Below are positions 33,285 through 44,159 of a stretch of 64,000 nt of DNA, in pieces (position 1 is the stretch's first letter; every line of letters begins with the position of its first letter). The DNA is taken from contig JBITNC010000001.1 of NCBI GenBank assembly GCA_050084985.1, positions 183,582,001 through 183,646,000 of the forward strand, in the 5' to 3' direction. The DNA comes from Nageia nagi. Lineage: Eukaryota > Pinophyta. The notes beneath the pieces are model-generated. The model was not told the DNA's origin and searched no databases. It saw only the letters and a list, made by a program, of their open reading frames with translations. The translations under genes were made by a program, and so were the position numbers.

Positions 33285-33707
33285 AAAAAGAAACTCTATG
33301 ATCAATTGACCAATAATAAGCTCTTTCCACTCAAATTCAAAGGAGATTATTCCCAACTAGAAAATATAGTTATTGAGAATAAGAATTGGCTTTGGAATAT
33401 GAGATATGGCCATCTAAGTCATCCAAGTTTGAGATTGTTGACATCTCAAAAAATGGTCCATGGGCTGCCTAAGATTGAAGAAGAGAAGATAGTATGTAAA
33501 GGATGTGATTTAGGAAATCAATAATTACTCATAGTTGAAGTGTCCAAGAGGCCAATCTTGGAGAGCTTTGCATCCCCTCTAGTTGGTGCATTCTGATATT
33601 TTTGGTCCCATGCAAACACAACATATTAGTAAAAATTCATACTTCCTTACTTTCATAGATGATTACATAAGGATGTGTTGGATTTTTTGTTATCTTCCAA
33701 GGATCAA
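33285..33707 (+). pseudogene. Copia-A pre-integrase and integrase N-terminus
   Basis: The plus strand reads 'NKLFPLKFKGDYSQLENIVI', 'NWLWNMRYGHLSHPSLRLLT', 'KMVHGLPKIEEEKIVCKGCD', 'LGNQ'. This is the His-His-Cys-Cys zinc-binding domain of Copia integrase (CKGC intact). The frame then shifts through 'FASPLVG' and 'SDIFGPMQ' type blocks to the catalytic entry. Coding is cut at 33707 by the CACTA transposon and resumes at 55674. Counting CAA once, the flanks join in one open frame. Confidence 0.85.
33705..33707. repeat. Target-site duplication CAA, left of the CACTA
   Basis: Three bases match CAA at 55671-55673. Three-base duplications are the rule for CACTA transposons. Confidence 0.85.
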
Positions 33708-33750
33708 CACTACTACACTTTGGCCATTTTGCATCAACCCATGCATCAAA
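33708..33750 (+). repeat. CACTA left terminal inverted repeat
   Basis: CACTACTACACTTTGGCC opens the element. The 43 bp pair with the right end at 33 positions. The cleavage site for the transposase would be at its outer edge. Confidence 0.92.
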
Positions 33751-34160
33751 AAATAGAGATTTGACACCTTGATGCAAGATACATGAATGTTTGGAATGCT
33801 TGTGTTAAAGGAAATTCGAAAAATATGTTGATGCTTATGTTGACATTTAATGTGATGTAATAAGTGACATGATTTTTCTTATTACATTGATGTTATACTT
33901 GATGTATATGTTAATATATAATATTAGCATTTTTATGATGCTATGGTTGATGATACATGTGATAATTTTTTAACTCTTTTTTTACATTTCAAATGATGCA
34001 TTGTTACTTTAAATTTTAATGTTTCAACCAAGATACATATTTATATATTTTGATATTTAAAATGGTTACATATGGTATTGATTGAATCTTCAAACATGAA
34101 AACTACCAATTATTCCAACATCTCCACTTTGATAAAAAATAATGCTACAATGGATGCATA
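33728..34160. repeat. CACTA left subterminal repeats (GATGCA/TGCATC)
   Basis: At least five copies occur (near 33730, 33742, 33771, 33990 and 34153) in either orientation. Such short subterminal motifs are typical transposase-binding sites in CACTA elements. Confidence 0.6.
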
Positions 34161-35150
34161 TTTTTATAATTTTGACCAAGATAGAATGAAGAATTGCTTG
34201 AAGGAAAATTAAATCTTGGATTTATATGATGAAGATTATGAGATGCCTCATATTATGCTCTTATTAATAAATTTTTATCACTGTATCCCTTCAATGTGCA
34301 AATGAGTTGGTTAGATAGAAAATACCATCATGGTAATAATTTAATTAAGTGGGCAAAATCTTGATTCTGGAGGGCTTGTGGAGAATTCAAGGTTGGAAAG
34401 AAAATGATTTTCTCCTCCCATTATAGATTGAATTGAAATAAAGTAGATGGATTTCATTCCTCCAATAATATGGATGATTATTTCATATCATATTTAGGTC
34501 AAAATGATCATACCCATTTGGTATTAAACTTAGCTACTCATAATTCCAAGGTGACCTATTCCAGATGCATTACATATGTATCTATGTACGAATGAATGAT
34601 ATAAATGCAATAATATATGAGGCATTATGTATATAAATTCTCCCCACTCCCACTCCTCTTTGAAAATATACTCACACCCACCAATCATGATCTCTCTCCC
34701 TTGGCATTATCTTGATCATTTTCTTCTTTTATATTGATCACTCTCCATCACCATCATCCTCATTATCTTAACACAATTTTGGATTCTCTAGGATAAGGAG
34801 ACAAAGTGGTGACAGAGGTAGTTTTGGTTTTGGTTACAAATTTAGTGGTTATTATTACCAATCCAAATCCTATGAGAAGTTGTCCCATCTATTTATGTGT
34901 ATCACATTGATCATCTCATTTCTAAATATGAAATCATCAAGAAGTATTATTAGACATGCAATTTTAGAAAGTCCAAGTGGTGATTTATAAGAACAACACA
35001 ACAGAATATGTCATAATGAAACATATGTTAACAAGCTATTTTTTATTAATTTTCAATGGTTTATTATTATAAATATTTAAAGTAAAAATGTAATCTACAA
35101 ATTACAAAATATTCATAAAAATACTATAATTGAAATATATAATGTTTAAG
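34161..35150. other. CACTA spacer between left end and DUF4216-like region
   Basis: No domain was recognised. It is possibly untranslated or intronic sequence at the 3' side of the transposase gene. Confidence 0.4.
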
Positions 35151-35159
35151 TCATCAAAT

Positions 35160-35640
35160 GTATATGTAATATTTTAATCATCATTATTATCTTCATCAAT
35201 AAGATGTAAAATATGTTTCCCTCTAGGATCATAATCAATTACAAACCACATCTTTTCATCTAGTACATCTGGACAAAAAAAAATATTTAACTACAATGTT
35301 ATGGTAAAACATAGGGCTCTTTTTCTTGAAGTAAATATTATGTAGAGTCAATTGCATAATAACCACTAGGTATATCATGCAAAATTATTCTTTTATTTAC
35401 AAATCCTTAAAACCATTTACATTTAAATACTACACACTTGAATGATCTAAAATTTAATTGTAATATTTTTTGAATTTTTCTAATATATTGTATTTTTCCT
35501 TCTATCAAGTTTGTATCTTTTGTACTTGTATGACTTGTTTGATAAAAATTAACCATCACTCCATAGTCAAATATCATTCTAATTTTATTTTTATTTTAAA
35601 TTTTGAAGTGTTGATCATATGCCCACATTGCAAGAAAAGA
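35160..35640 (-). pseudogene. CACTA DUF4216-like segment
   Basis: Minus-strand translation gives 'LNFRSFKCVVFKCKWF', then 'HDIPSGYYAIDSTYFKKKSP', 'VVVKYFF' and a trailing acidic part. This resembles the 'FKVxLFKCxWxD...ILAxxAxQVFYVxD' block of DUF4216, the usual C-terminal module of plant CACTA transposase genes. It is preceded by 'VNFYQTSHTSTKDTNLIEGK'. At least one stop interrupts it. Its role in transposition is not known to me. Confidence 0.6.
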
Positions 35641-36099
35641 TAAAGCCTACATACATTTACATGTAAATGTTATATTAGTACAATCATTATATTTATATTA
35701 ACAACAACTATATTATAAAAAAAATTAAACTTAGGTCCATATTAATAAATGATAATTACCTCATAATCACATCTATTAGATATATTTAAAGTATATTCAT
35801 AGGGTTTTTTTTTAATAGCTTCAACTAATTTATCTTCAATTGCTTATTTTATCCATGACCTTGGACACTCTTTTGGCTATTTTTTGTCTCTTAGATGTGG
35901 AGGTATAAGTGTACTCCTTGAATTTTCACTATGAAACAAATTATGTTATGTTGGAATTGCAATTATTTTACTTTCATACAATTCAATCCATTCTTTATAA
36001 CACTCCATATTCATCATGATGAAATGGTTTATACATTCATACATGTCACGATCTATAATTTTTGTAAGACATAAAATGAATTTGTTAGTAACTATTGAT

Positions 36100-37090
36100 T
36101 ATATTAAATCAAAATTGCATTTACATATTTCTTATATAAATTATTATTATCTAAAATGTAGTTAGTACCTTTATTAAGAGTATATGGTCTCTCATTTATT
36201 TCTAAAACCTCCCATTCTAATTTATCTAAGTCTTTGTCTTCTTGTAACCATATTGTTGGAGCTGAATCATGAATTTGAGATAGAAACTTGCTTACATAAA
36301 AAAAAAAAAGACTTTTGCTCAATATATCCCTCATACATAGATCTTTCTAGTCTTGATTTTTGTCTAACAAATCCTTGTAGTACTTTTAAAAATCTTTTCA
36401 CAACAAACATGCTTCTAGTACTTATAACACTTGATATTTCAATATCATCTATTATGTTGATCAATAGATGAACTTATATGTCTATAGAAGCAGTAGGCAT
36501 TTCTTTTTCAAATTTACAAACAATTTTTTTGCACCATATAGGGATTTCATCCACATGTATTTCCTTTGAAGTTAACCACCTATTTATGAAAATATAATTA
36601 ATATCATCATATGTAAAAATGTATTAAGAAATACAAAATAACAATAAAAGTACTATATTTTCTCATTGAGTAGTATTGTAAATAACATGAAATACCTTAA
36701 AAATAATGATAGTCGACCAATTGCATATCTCAAATCAGCAGGTAAAGTTGCACATCCATAAATTATGAGTGGAAAAATAACCTATAGCAAAATTTATATT
36801 AATCAAAATATAGATGAATATAATATATATTAATACTAATTTGTATAAGTATTTTGATATACATATAATACAAGAATACCTTCAATAAGTTGTGATAATT
36901 ATGAGACTGTAATCTTGTCATTTTTCCATCAACTATGAATGCTTTTCTTAGAGATGATGCATATCTTGTTGGTATTTTAATTGTTTTAACAAGATTGTGT
37001 AGAATTTTCACTTCATATTTAGTCATAATCCATGAGGTTGGAGCAAGTAGATTTGTTGTTCCATTTGAATTTTTAGTTACCAAAAGGGCA
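36100..37090 (-). pseudogene. CACTA DUF4218-like region
   Basis: In minus-strand order: 'PTSWIMTKYEVKILHNLVKT', 'IKIPTRYASSLRKAF', 'MTRLQSHNYHNLLKVFLYYM' (36799-37083), then 'FVVKRFLKVLQGFVRQKSRL', 'ERSMYEGYIEQKSFFF' (36267-36464), and 'LEWEVLEINERPYTLN' (36104-36334). The order matches the DUF4218 module that follows the transposase core in plant CACTA genes ('KSHDCHVLLQ', 'ERxLGxLKxYVRNKARPEGSIAEGY'). Several interruptions may be introns as well as damage. Confidence 0.75.
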
Positions 37091-37469
37091 TTTTTTTTTG
37101 TGGCCTTTAAATCATATCTTAGTTGAATAGTATCTTATTCTTTATTTTTTGTATACCAATATAAATAAAATGCAACATTATTTATAATATAAATATGATC
37201 CAATATATGTGTCACTAACAAATCCTTTCAGTATTTTAGTTTATAAAATATTGATAATCTATTCGTACCTAAAAATATATATTAATATAAATATTTAATT
37301 GATAAAATAATTGAATTGATATGTTACAAAGTATTTTTTGAAATAAATATATATATTTATATAGTATTTTATTAAATTTTACCTTGATTTAAGTCATCTT
37401 TTTTATCAATAACATCCTCTGGGTCTTCAGTAATACCTTCCTTGTAAGTCTCTTATCCAACATTTTTAT

Positions 37470-39070
37470 TCACTTTCTTGGTACTTGTCCAACCAATCAA
37501 AATGAAATGCATATTTGGGAGTTTCGATGTGATCAGTATGACCATTAAACTATGATTTCATATTTTGAAACTTATGATCCAATGGTAAATATTTCTTTGG
37601 CCAAGGTATTCCATATTTTACAAGTGTTTTGAATATCTTGCTATGATATTTTCTACACATCGTAGACAAGCATAATAACCTTTTGTACAAAGGCTTACAA
37701 TATATTTTTATTAGAGATTACAATATTATCTAATTTTTTAAAATTAAATATTTACAATATATTATTTTATTATACATATAAATGTAATAAAAATTATATA
37801 TACATACATGAACAAACACTAAATCCTAGATAATCATGTATAATCCAACACATTATGCCATATAATGTGAATGATATTTGTTGGATAGGTCTACTTTTAT
37901 CAATCATATTTTGAATTACATTCTCTAATTGCATCAATTCATAAATTAATAGTTCAAGGTAGATATCCATATTTTTCATCTGATATGGTCCAGGAACTAA
38001 AAGAGTTAATATCAAATATTCATTTTTCAAGGACATCCATGGAGGTATGATATAATTGATTATAATAATAGGACACATTGAATAATTAGATTATTGTATG
38101 GAATATGGATTGACACCATCAATTTCTAAACCCAACCTAACACTTTTAGGTTAATTTCAAAATTTATCAAGCCACATAATTTCTATATATTTTATTGCTC
38201 TAGAATCTTCAAGAATATGTAATATATCATCTTCACTTCTATTTTTTGCATGTCAATCCATATACAATGCAAGTGACTCATACTTATACATTCTAATGAA
38301 TCTATTGATAATTTGAAGAAGGCAAACAAACTTTGAGGAACATTATTCCCTATAGTTCTTGAATAGTATCTATTTGCACCACACTTTGGATATACACTCA
38401 ATTTTTTATATGATCTTTTATATAATATGCAATCATTAATACAAGCATGGTATGAAACACATGATACCCCTAGATACTTCAAAATATTTCATGCTTTTAT
38501 ACATGAAGAAGGGATGACATTATCATGTGGAAGCAACTTTTAATTTAGTAACCTATAATACAAACAAAAATATAAAATTATAATGTAAATAATAAATAAA
38601 GATTAAAAAATATCCTATAAATTTACAAAAATGAAAAAAAAATTATAAAAAAAATCATACTTTAGAAGATCATTGACACTTGTATCTGACCATCCATTTT
38701 TTATCTTTATATTCATGATAAGTAGGAGCACTTTCAACTTGAAAATACATGTTGCATTATATAAAGGTGTTTTGGTAGCAAAATACATGCTCTCATTTTC
38801 AAAATCTCCTCCTCTTACATCATCATGAGTATGAGGATTATCATTCATGTCTATGTCTACATCATTTTCATGTGTATAGATTAATTGAAATAAATCATAC
38901 ATTGCACTTTGTTATTGATCATGACCATTATAGTGTCTTTCATCATTTTCACTATTTGAATTCATGACTTGAACAAGAGTAGTTAGATTTGAGTTTTTTA
39001 TGAATTCTACATATGCATCCCTACTTAATATGTTCTTTAGTTTCCTCCTTTTTTCCAATAAATATTTTTT
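37470..39070 (-). pseudogene. CACTA TNP2-like transposase core (Transposase_21 type)
   Basis: Minus-strand blocks in order: 'EKRRKLKNILSRDAYVEF', 'MYDLFQLIYTHENDVDIDMN', 'MNIKIKNGWSDTSVNDLLKY' (38615-38902), 'MKYLGVSCVSYHACINDCIL', 'YKRSYKKLSVYPKCGANRYY' with 'VPQSLFAFF' (38192-38482), 'IPPWMSLKNEYLILTLLVPG' (37794-38078), and 'YLPLDHKFQNMKS' near 37590. They match the TNP2 signature (HxCxNDCxLY, CPxCGxxR, PPWxCxKxExMxLTLLIPGP). The enzyme would cut at the element ends. A conserved Cys in the 'CPVCG' step has become Tyr ('YPKCG'). Stops and a missing stretch make it inactive. Confidence 0.85.
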
Positions 39071-39479
39071 CAATGTAGGATTAGTGTATAAGATATTGTA
39101 TTTGACTCATCTTATGTATTTGCTGCAATATGATGTGCTTGTGAAATTAGTTATTACAAATAATTAATATAATTTAAAAAAATAACTTTAATAAGTATTT
39201 GCAATATCCAATAAGTATTTGTCAATAACTTTAACAAGTACATAAGGTTAAGTAAAAATTAAACAAGTAACATCATTATCAAACTATAATAAGTAACATG
39301 AGTTTAAGTAAAAATTTAATAATACTTCCAATAGTTAGTTTCTTCAACAAGCAACCTCCCTTGAGGTTCTTCAGCAAACTAGCAAATAACATAGTCTAAA
39401 GTCATAACTACATGCCTACTACAACATTATTTAATTTCTACTACAATCTTATTTTTCTTGATGCTTTCATCTTGGTTTA

Positions 39480-40000
39480 ATAAATACAATTGGATCTCCT
39501 GAATCCATACATCTCTTACATGCTATAATAAATTTATTAATATTATAATGCACTAAGATATTATCACCAAGGGTAAGAGTTACAATAGGAGCCACACCTA
39601 CAAAACTTCTCATTTTTCTAAGCATAAAATAGTATTTATCATATACATATTCTAAAAAAAATACAATTTTTTGGACTTCCTATGCCTTTGGAGCTATTTA
39701 TATGTCCTACAATATTTCCATATATCTTTGACTGACCATCAATGTACAAATGTTATGAATCTTTTGTTAGTGATGTTGCATTTCCACACATACCATATGT
39801 AGCCATACTGAAGAAATATGATGTTAATATCCTCCAATCTATTATATTGTAACTTGGCCCATAAAATGACATCAATGGTTCTTTTTTAGTATATGGACAA
39901 ACTCATACATTTAATAATATAAACAAACCCATGCCTGCATTAGGTATATTAAAAGGTTTGATTATATATGAATGACCATAATAAGTGAATTATTCATAAT
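39480..40000 (-). pseudogene. SET-domain-like coding region inside the CACTA
   Basis: Minus-strand translation from about 39955 gives 'PFNIPNAGMGLFILLNV', a stop, 'CPYTKKEPLMSFYGPSYNII' and 'DWRILTSYFFSMATYGMCGN'. It then gives 'ATSLTKD', a stop, 'HLYIDGQSKIYGNIVGHINS' and 'SKGIGSPKNCIFF'. After a stop come 'GVAPIVTLTLGDNILVHYNI' and 'CKRCMDSGDPIVF'. This follows the SET fold order: a GxG step, a Y.G step, the D....GN...hIN.S.....NC step (in place of RFINHSCxPN), and the 'GDEILVxY' closing Tyr. SET proteins use S-adenosylmethionine to methylate lysines. The His of 'NHS' is Ser here, so catalysis is doubtful. Assignment is by eye. Confidence 0.55.
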
Positions 40001-40570
40001 ATTTTGGAAAAAAAACTATGATTTACCATGCACCATGTGCCTTGCATTCATAGGTAGACTTGTATAAATGTACATAATTAGGTGCTAAATACAAATCACC
40101 AACACTCTCATATGGTAGCTCAATTGGATCAATAATTGGTAATAATCGATGAATTCATCCTTTATTTCTTGTTATTGTACATTATTTTGCTCTATATTCA
40201 TCTCATGAATCTAAATATTTTGGTATTTTAAGCCTAAAATTCTCTTAAATGCTCAACACATCTAGTAGGTTCAACTGGACCAATGGTATCTTTCTTAACC
40301 ATAGGAGGTAATGCTCCCTCTATATTTGGTAGAACATCAATATCATAATAATGTATTTTTGCATCTCCCTTTTGATATTTTTTCCAACCCTTACATATTG
40401 AAAACCCACATATAATAAATACCCTATAATAAAAAGTGATAGGGTCATTAAATCCTTCTATCATATTATCATCCATTGGTTCAGTCCCTAGAAATGCATA
40501 TCTTGTTGGGTACAACTTTGTCACTACTTTATCTCTTCTAATTAAAGACTTAATTGTGGTTAATAAGAAT
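40001..40570 (-). pseudogene. Coding region upstream of the SET-like domain, function unknown
   Basis: The longest open part (40234-40524, extending to about 40565 without a Met) reads 'AQRKFLLTTIKSLIRRDKVV', 'TKLYPTRYAFLGTEPMDDNM', 'NDPITFYYRVFIICGFSICK', 'GWKKYQKGDAKIHYYDIDVL', 'PNIEGALPPMVKK', 'RCVEHLREF'. After a frame change, 'DPIELPYESVGDLYLAPNYV' and 'YKSTYECKAHGAW' lead into the SET-like part. The upstream edge resembles a splice acceptor. I do not recognise this domain. Codon content and length suggest a real ancestral exon, not a chance frame. Confidence 0.5.
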
Positions 40571-40639
40571 TTTCTTTGGGCCTAATATAAACATTAATAC
40601 AAATAAGATAATTATTCATTAAGAATTTGAAAATCAAAT

Positions 40640-41010
40640 TAAATAGTCATGCATGCTAATTAATTATCTCGTGATCATCATCATCCTCTAAAGATGAAAA
40701 TAAACTATGATCCTATAACATTACCCACAATATAAACTAGTTAATAAATGCACATAATTTTATCAAAGTGAATTTAATTAATCTTACATTTCTACTTATC
40801 TAATAAAATTTGAGTATAAATTCATGATATACACCTCATTTTCATCTGATGATATATTTTTTCTCCAAGGATGAATGTTTAGTGTTGTTTGATCTTCATC
40901 AACATGGTCTTCATCGTCTAATGATAAATATTGGTCCTCCTCTCCCTAATTAATGGTGTTATAGGATCATCATCGGATGAGACATTATCAATCCTTCTAA
41001 CCCTTAACAT
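40640..41010 (-). pseudogene. Acidic N-terminal exon candidates of the SET-like gene
   Basis: Minus-strand translation gives 'VRRIDNVSSDDDPITPLI', then 'DQYLSLDDEDHVDEDQTTLN', 'IHPWRKNISSDENEV', and further down 'DHSLFSSLEDDDDHEI'. These acidic blocks are separated by short AT-rich gaps that could be introns. They lie just upstream of the unknown domain and may be the start of the same gene, or of the transposase transcript. Confidence 0.35.
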
Positions 41011-41089
41011 ATTGATTATTAAGCTAATGATGATGTCAATAATAATATTACTAACATGCTTCAATATTAAGCAATACAATCAAAAATAA

Positions 41090-43034
41090 TAAAATGTAGG
41101 GATAAAGGTTTAGGGTTAAAGGTTTAGATTTAGGGTTAAAGGTTAAAGATTCTGGATTTAATGTTATGGTTTAGCTAGGGTTTAGGGTATAGTATTAACT
41201 ATGTAAGGTTTAATATTTATGGTTTAAGGTTAAAGTTTTTGAGTTTATGGTTTAATTAATAGAGTTTAGGGTTTAAAATTTAATTAATAAGTAGGTTAAA
41301 GGGTTTAGGGTTTAATTAATTGGATTTAATGTTAAAGTTAGTAGTTTTGGGTTTAAATTTTAATTAATATGATTTAGAATTCAGGGTTTAAGATTTAGTT
41401 AATAATGTTTAAGGTTTAAGATATATGGTTTAAGGTTTTAGGTGTAATATTTAGTTAATAATGTTAAGCGTTTAAAGTTTGAGGTTTAATTAATAGGGTT
41501 TAGAGTTTAAAATTTAATTAATAAGTTGAGGGTAAAGGGTTTAAGGTTTAATTAGTAGAGTTTAGAAGTTAATTAATAGGGTTTAAGATTAAGATTTAAG
41601 GTTAAGGTTAAGGTTAATGGTTTTGAGTCTAGTATTTAATTAATAGAGTTTAAGGTTAAAATTTAAAATTAAAAGTTAAATATTTAAAGTTTAAGGTATA
41701 GAGCTATGATTAATATTTAGGATTTAAGGTAAATTGATTAAATCTTATTAAATTGATTAAATGTTTAAGGTTTAGGATTATGATTTAGCTAGGGTCTAAG
41801 GTTAAAGGTTTAAGGTTTAGGAGTAATTATGTAAGGTTTAAGGTTTAAGGTTAAATTTTAAAGGTTTTGAATTTATGGTTTAATTAATAGGGTTTAATGT
41901 TAAATATTTAATTAATAAGTTTAAGTTAAAGGATTTATGGTTTAACTAATAAGGTTTACGGTAAAGGTTAATGGTTTTGGGTTTAAGATTTCATTAATAA
42001 TATTTAGGGTTTAGGGTTTAATTAATAATGTTTAGGGTTTAAGGTTTAGAGTTTAATTAATAGGGTTTAGGGTTTAATATTTAATTAATAAGTTATCGGT
42101 AAAAAGTTTTAAGTTTAATTAATAGAGTTTAGGAGTTAATTAATAGGGTTTAAGATTAAAGTTTAAGGTTAGGGTTTAAGGTTTTATTAATAAAGTTTAG
42201 GTTAAATTTTAAAGGTTAATGTTTAGAATTGAAATTTTAATATTTAAAATTTAGAGTATAGAGGTAGGATTTAATGTTTAGGGTATAAGGTTAATTTGAT
42301 TAAATGTTTAGGATTTAAGGTTATGATTTACCTAGGGTTTAAGGTTAAAGATTTAAGGTTTAGGGTTAACTATGTAAGGTTTAAGGTTTAAGGTTAAATA
42401 TTTAGAGTTAAATATTTTTAGTTTATGGTTTAATTAATAAGGTTTAGAGTTTAAAATTTAATTAATAAATTTAGGTTAAAAGGTTTAAGGTTTAATTAAT
42501 AAGGTTTATGGTTAAGACTAGTGGTTTTGAGTTTAAAGTTTAAGGTTTGAGGTTTAATTAATAAGGTTTAGAGTATAGTGTTTAAAATTTAATTAATAAT
42601 ATTTAAGGTATAATTAATATGGTTTAAGTTTTAAGATTTAATTAATAATTTGAGGGTAAAGGGTTTAAGATTTAATTAATAGAGTTTAAGAGTTAATTAG
42701 TAAGGTTTAAGATTAAGGTTTAAGGTTAAGGTTCAAGTTTTTTGGGTCTAAGGTTAATTAATAGAGTTTAGGGTTAACTTTTAAGGGTTCAGATTTAAAA
42801 TTAAAAGTTTAATGTTTAGGGTTTAGGGTATAGAGCTAGAATTTAATGTTTAGGGTACAAGATTATATGTGTAAGGTTTAATATTTAATTAATAGGGTTT
42901 AGGACTAAAGTATAAGGTTTAATATTTAAATGATAGAGTTTAGAGTATAAAGTTAGGTTTTATGATTTAAGGTATAAAGTATAGGGTTTAAAGTTTAATA
43001 TTTAAGATTTAAGGTTAAATGTTTAAGGTTTAAG
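41090..43034 (+). repeat. Degenerate telomere-like array with higher-order units (part 1)
   Basis: The tract consists of TTTAGGG, TTTAAGG, TTAGGGTTTAA and 'taattaatagggtttag' variants on the plus strand, for nearly 2 kb. A composite block '(a)gctaggg...aactatgtaaggttta...ttttgagtttatggtttaattaataggg' recurs, with its 'ctaggg' at about 41173, 41787 and 42330, giving units of about 614 and 543 bp. It is interrupted at 43035 by Copia-B and continues at 47146. It lies inside the CACTA and is not a chromosome end. Confidence 0.9.
43030..43034. repeat. Target-site duplication TTAAG, left of Copia-B
   Basis: It is identical to 47146-47150. Five-base duplications are usual for Copia insertions. Confidence 0.9.
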
Positions 43035-43469
43035 TGTTAGAATTTTTAATGTAATATTGTGTAATATTTCTCTTTAATGTAAATTTATTTAATGCTTAAA
43101 GTATCTTTAGATACTTTAAATCATTAAAGGAATAAATATAAAAACACTTTTAACCTTACTTTTGGGTTAAAGGGAAGTTAAAGGGTGGATTTTTTCTTAT
43201 AAATAGAGAGGTACCCTTCCTCTCATGGTAATGAAATAATTGTAAAGCTAGGTTTAAGGTTTGGAGAGAGAAGATATTTTGTAAGAGAGGTCCTTAAGAA
43301 TAAGAAGATCTTAGTTAGTGGATGTACTCCTAAGGAGGGAGGAACCACTTTATAACTTGTATTATTTTTGAGATTGACTTGTGTTATTATATTATATTGT
43401 TGATGTTGTAAGTGCCTTCTTTAGATCTTAGTAAACTAGAGATTAATTTGAAAAGGGTTACCTTCTTCA
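43035..43469 (+). repeat. 5' LTR of Copia-B
   Basis: 435 bp, starting TGTTAGAA and ending TTCTTCA. It is collinear with 46719-47145. It contains a TATA-like box and, near its end, 'gatgttgtaagtgccttctt'. Confidence 0.95.
43197..43206 (+). promoter_or_regulatory. TATA-like box in the Copia-B 5' LTR
   Basis: 'ttataaatag' lies mid-LTR and is conserved in the 3' LTR ('cttataaatagagacc', about 46889). It is the probable LTR promoter. Confidence 0.6.
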
Positions 43470-43471
43470 AG

Positions 43472-43484
43472 TGGTATCAGAGCC
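43472..43484 (+). promoter_or_regulatory. Primer-binding site for initiator Met tRNA (Copia-B)
   Basis: 'tggtatcagagcc' begins two bases after the 5' LTR. It is the exact complement of the initiator methionine tRNA 3' end, the standard Copia primer. Confidence 0.95.
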
Positions 43485-44159
43485 ATTCTTGGAGGCTCCT
43501 CTTCAACATCTTTGAAGGTATTTCATCTTCTTTCTACATCTATTTTATTGAGGTAAAAAGGCTTGAAGGTATAATTTCCCTCCTACCTTGTTCATTGTCA
43601 TATTTTGCTTTATTACTAACCATTTTTGGTTCCTTGATTATCAAGTTTTATTTAGAAGAATTTATTCAAAATGGATATTATTGTTATTTATTTTTGCTAT
43701 ACTAATATGTTAGTTCATTCTTATACTATTGTTATACATTATTTTATCAGTTATAATTTTTTTAAAGTAAAATTGTCTAATATGTAGCAATAATATGCAA
43801 TTTTTGAGTAAATTTACTTAAATTTAGCAATAATGAGATATTATAGTTTATTTTTTGCAAGTTTCTACTTATGTAGATATGGTTAATAGAATTGCAATTT
43901 TTTTACTACAATGCTATTATTACAAAAATAAATTACAATGCTAGTATGTTTGTAAAAAAAATTAAATTGCATGAATGCAATAATGAACTTCTAGAAGAAT
44001 CTAATTCTTGTGAGAACCTTTATGAAGGTGATGATTCTTTTATTGTACCTAACTAGATGGATGTCAGTGTGGATTTATCACCTAAAGAATAAAGGTCTCC
44101 AACACAAATAATAACAATAAATATGACCATAAATAAATCCTTATTTTTTAAAATTTATA
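43485..44159 (+). other. Copia-B leader and deleted gag-integrase region
   Basis: No gag, protease or integrase motif is readable. A 97-codon open stretch overlaps the 5' LTR end and leader (43412-43705) and is not gene-like. The deletion junction lies within this stretch. Confidence 0.5.

Larger units (their letters stand above)
29103..33285 (-). mobile_element. Tat-C: truncated minus-strand Tat-type Ty3/Gypsy fragment
   Basis: On the minus strand, in order from high to low coordinates: protease region, RNase H (archaeal type), integrase, polypurine tract, 3' LTR. RT is missing between protease and RNase H, and gag and the 5' LTR are absent. It lies between Copia-A's 5' LTR and integrase, where Copia gag and protease should be, so it either replaced or accompanied their deletion. 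The junction with Copia coding is at about 33270-33290. Confidence 0.7.

Noticed and set aside
36184-37126. Plus-strand open frames at 36184-36471 and 36935-37126
   Set aside because: Antisense shadows of the DUF4218-like minus-strand region.
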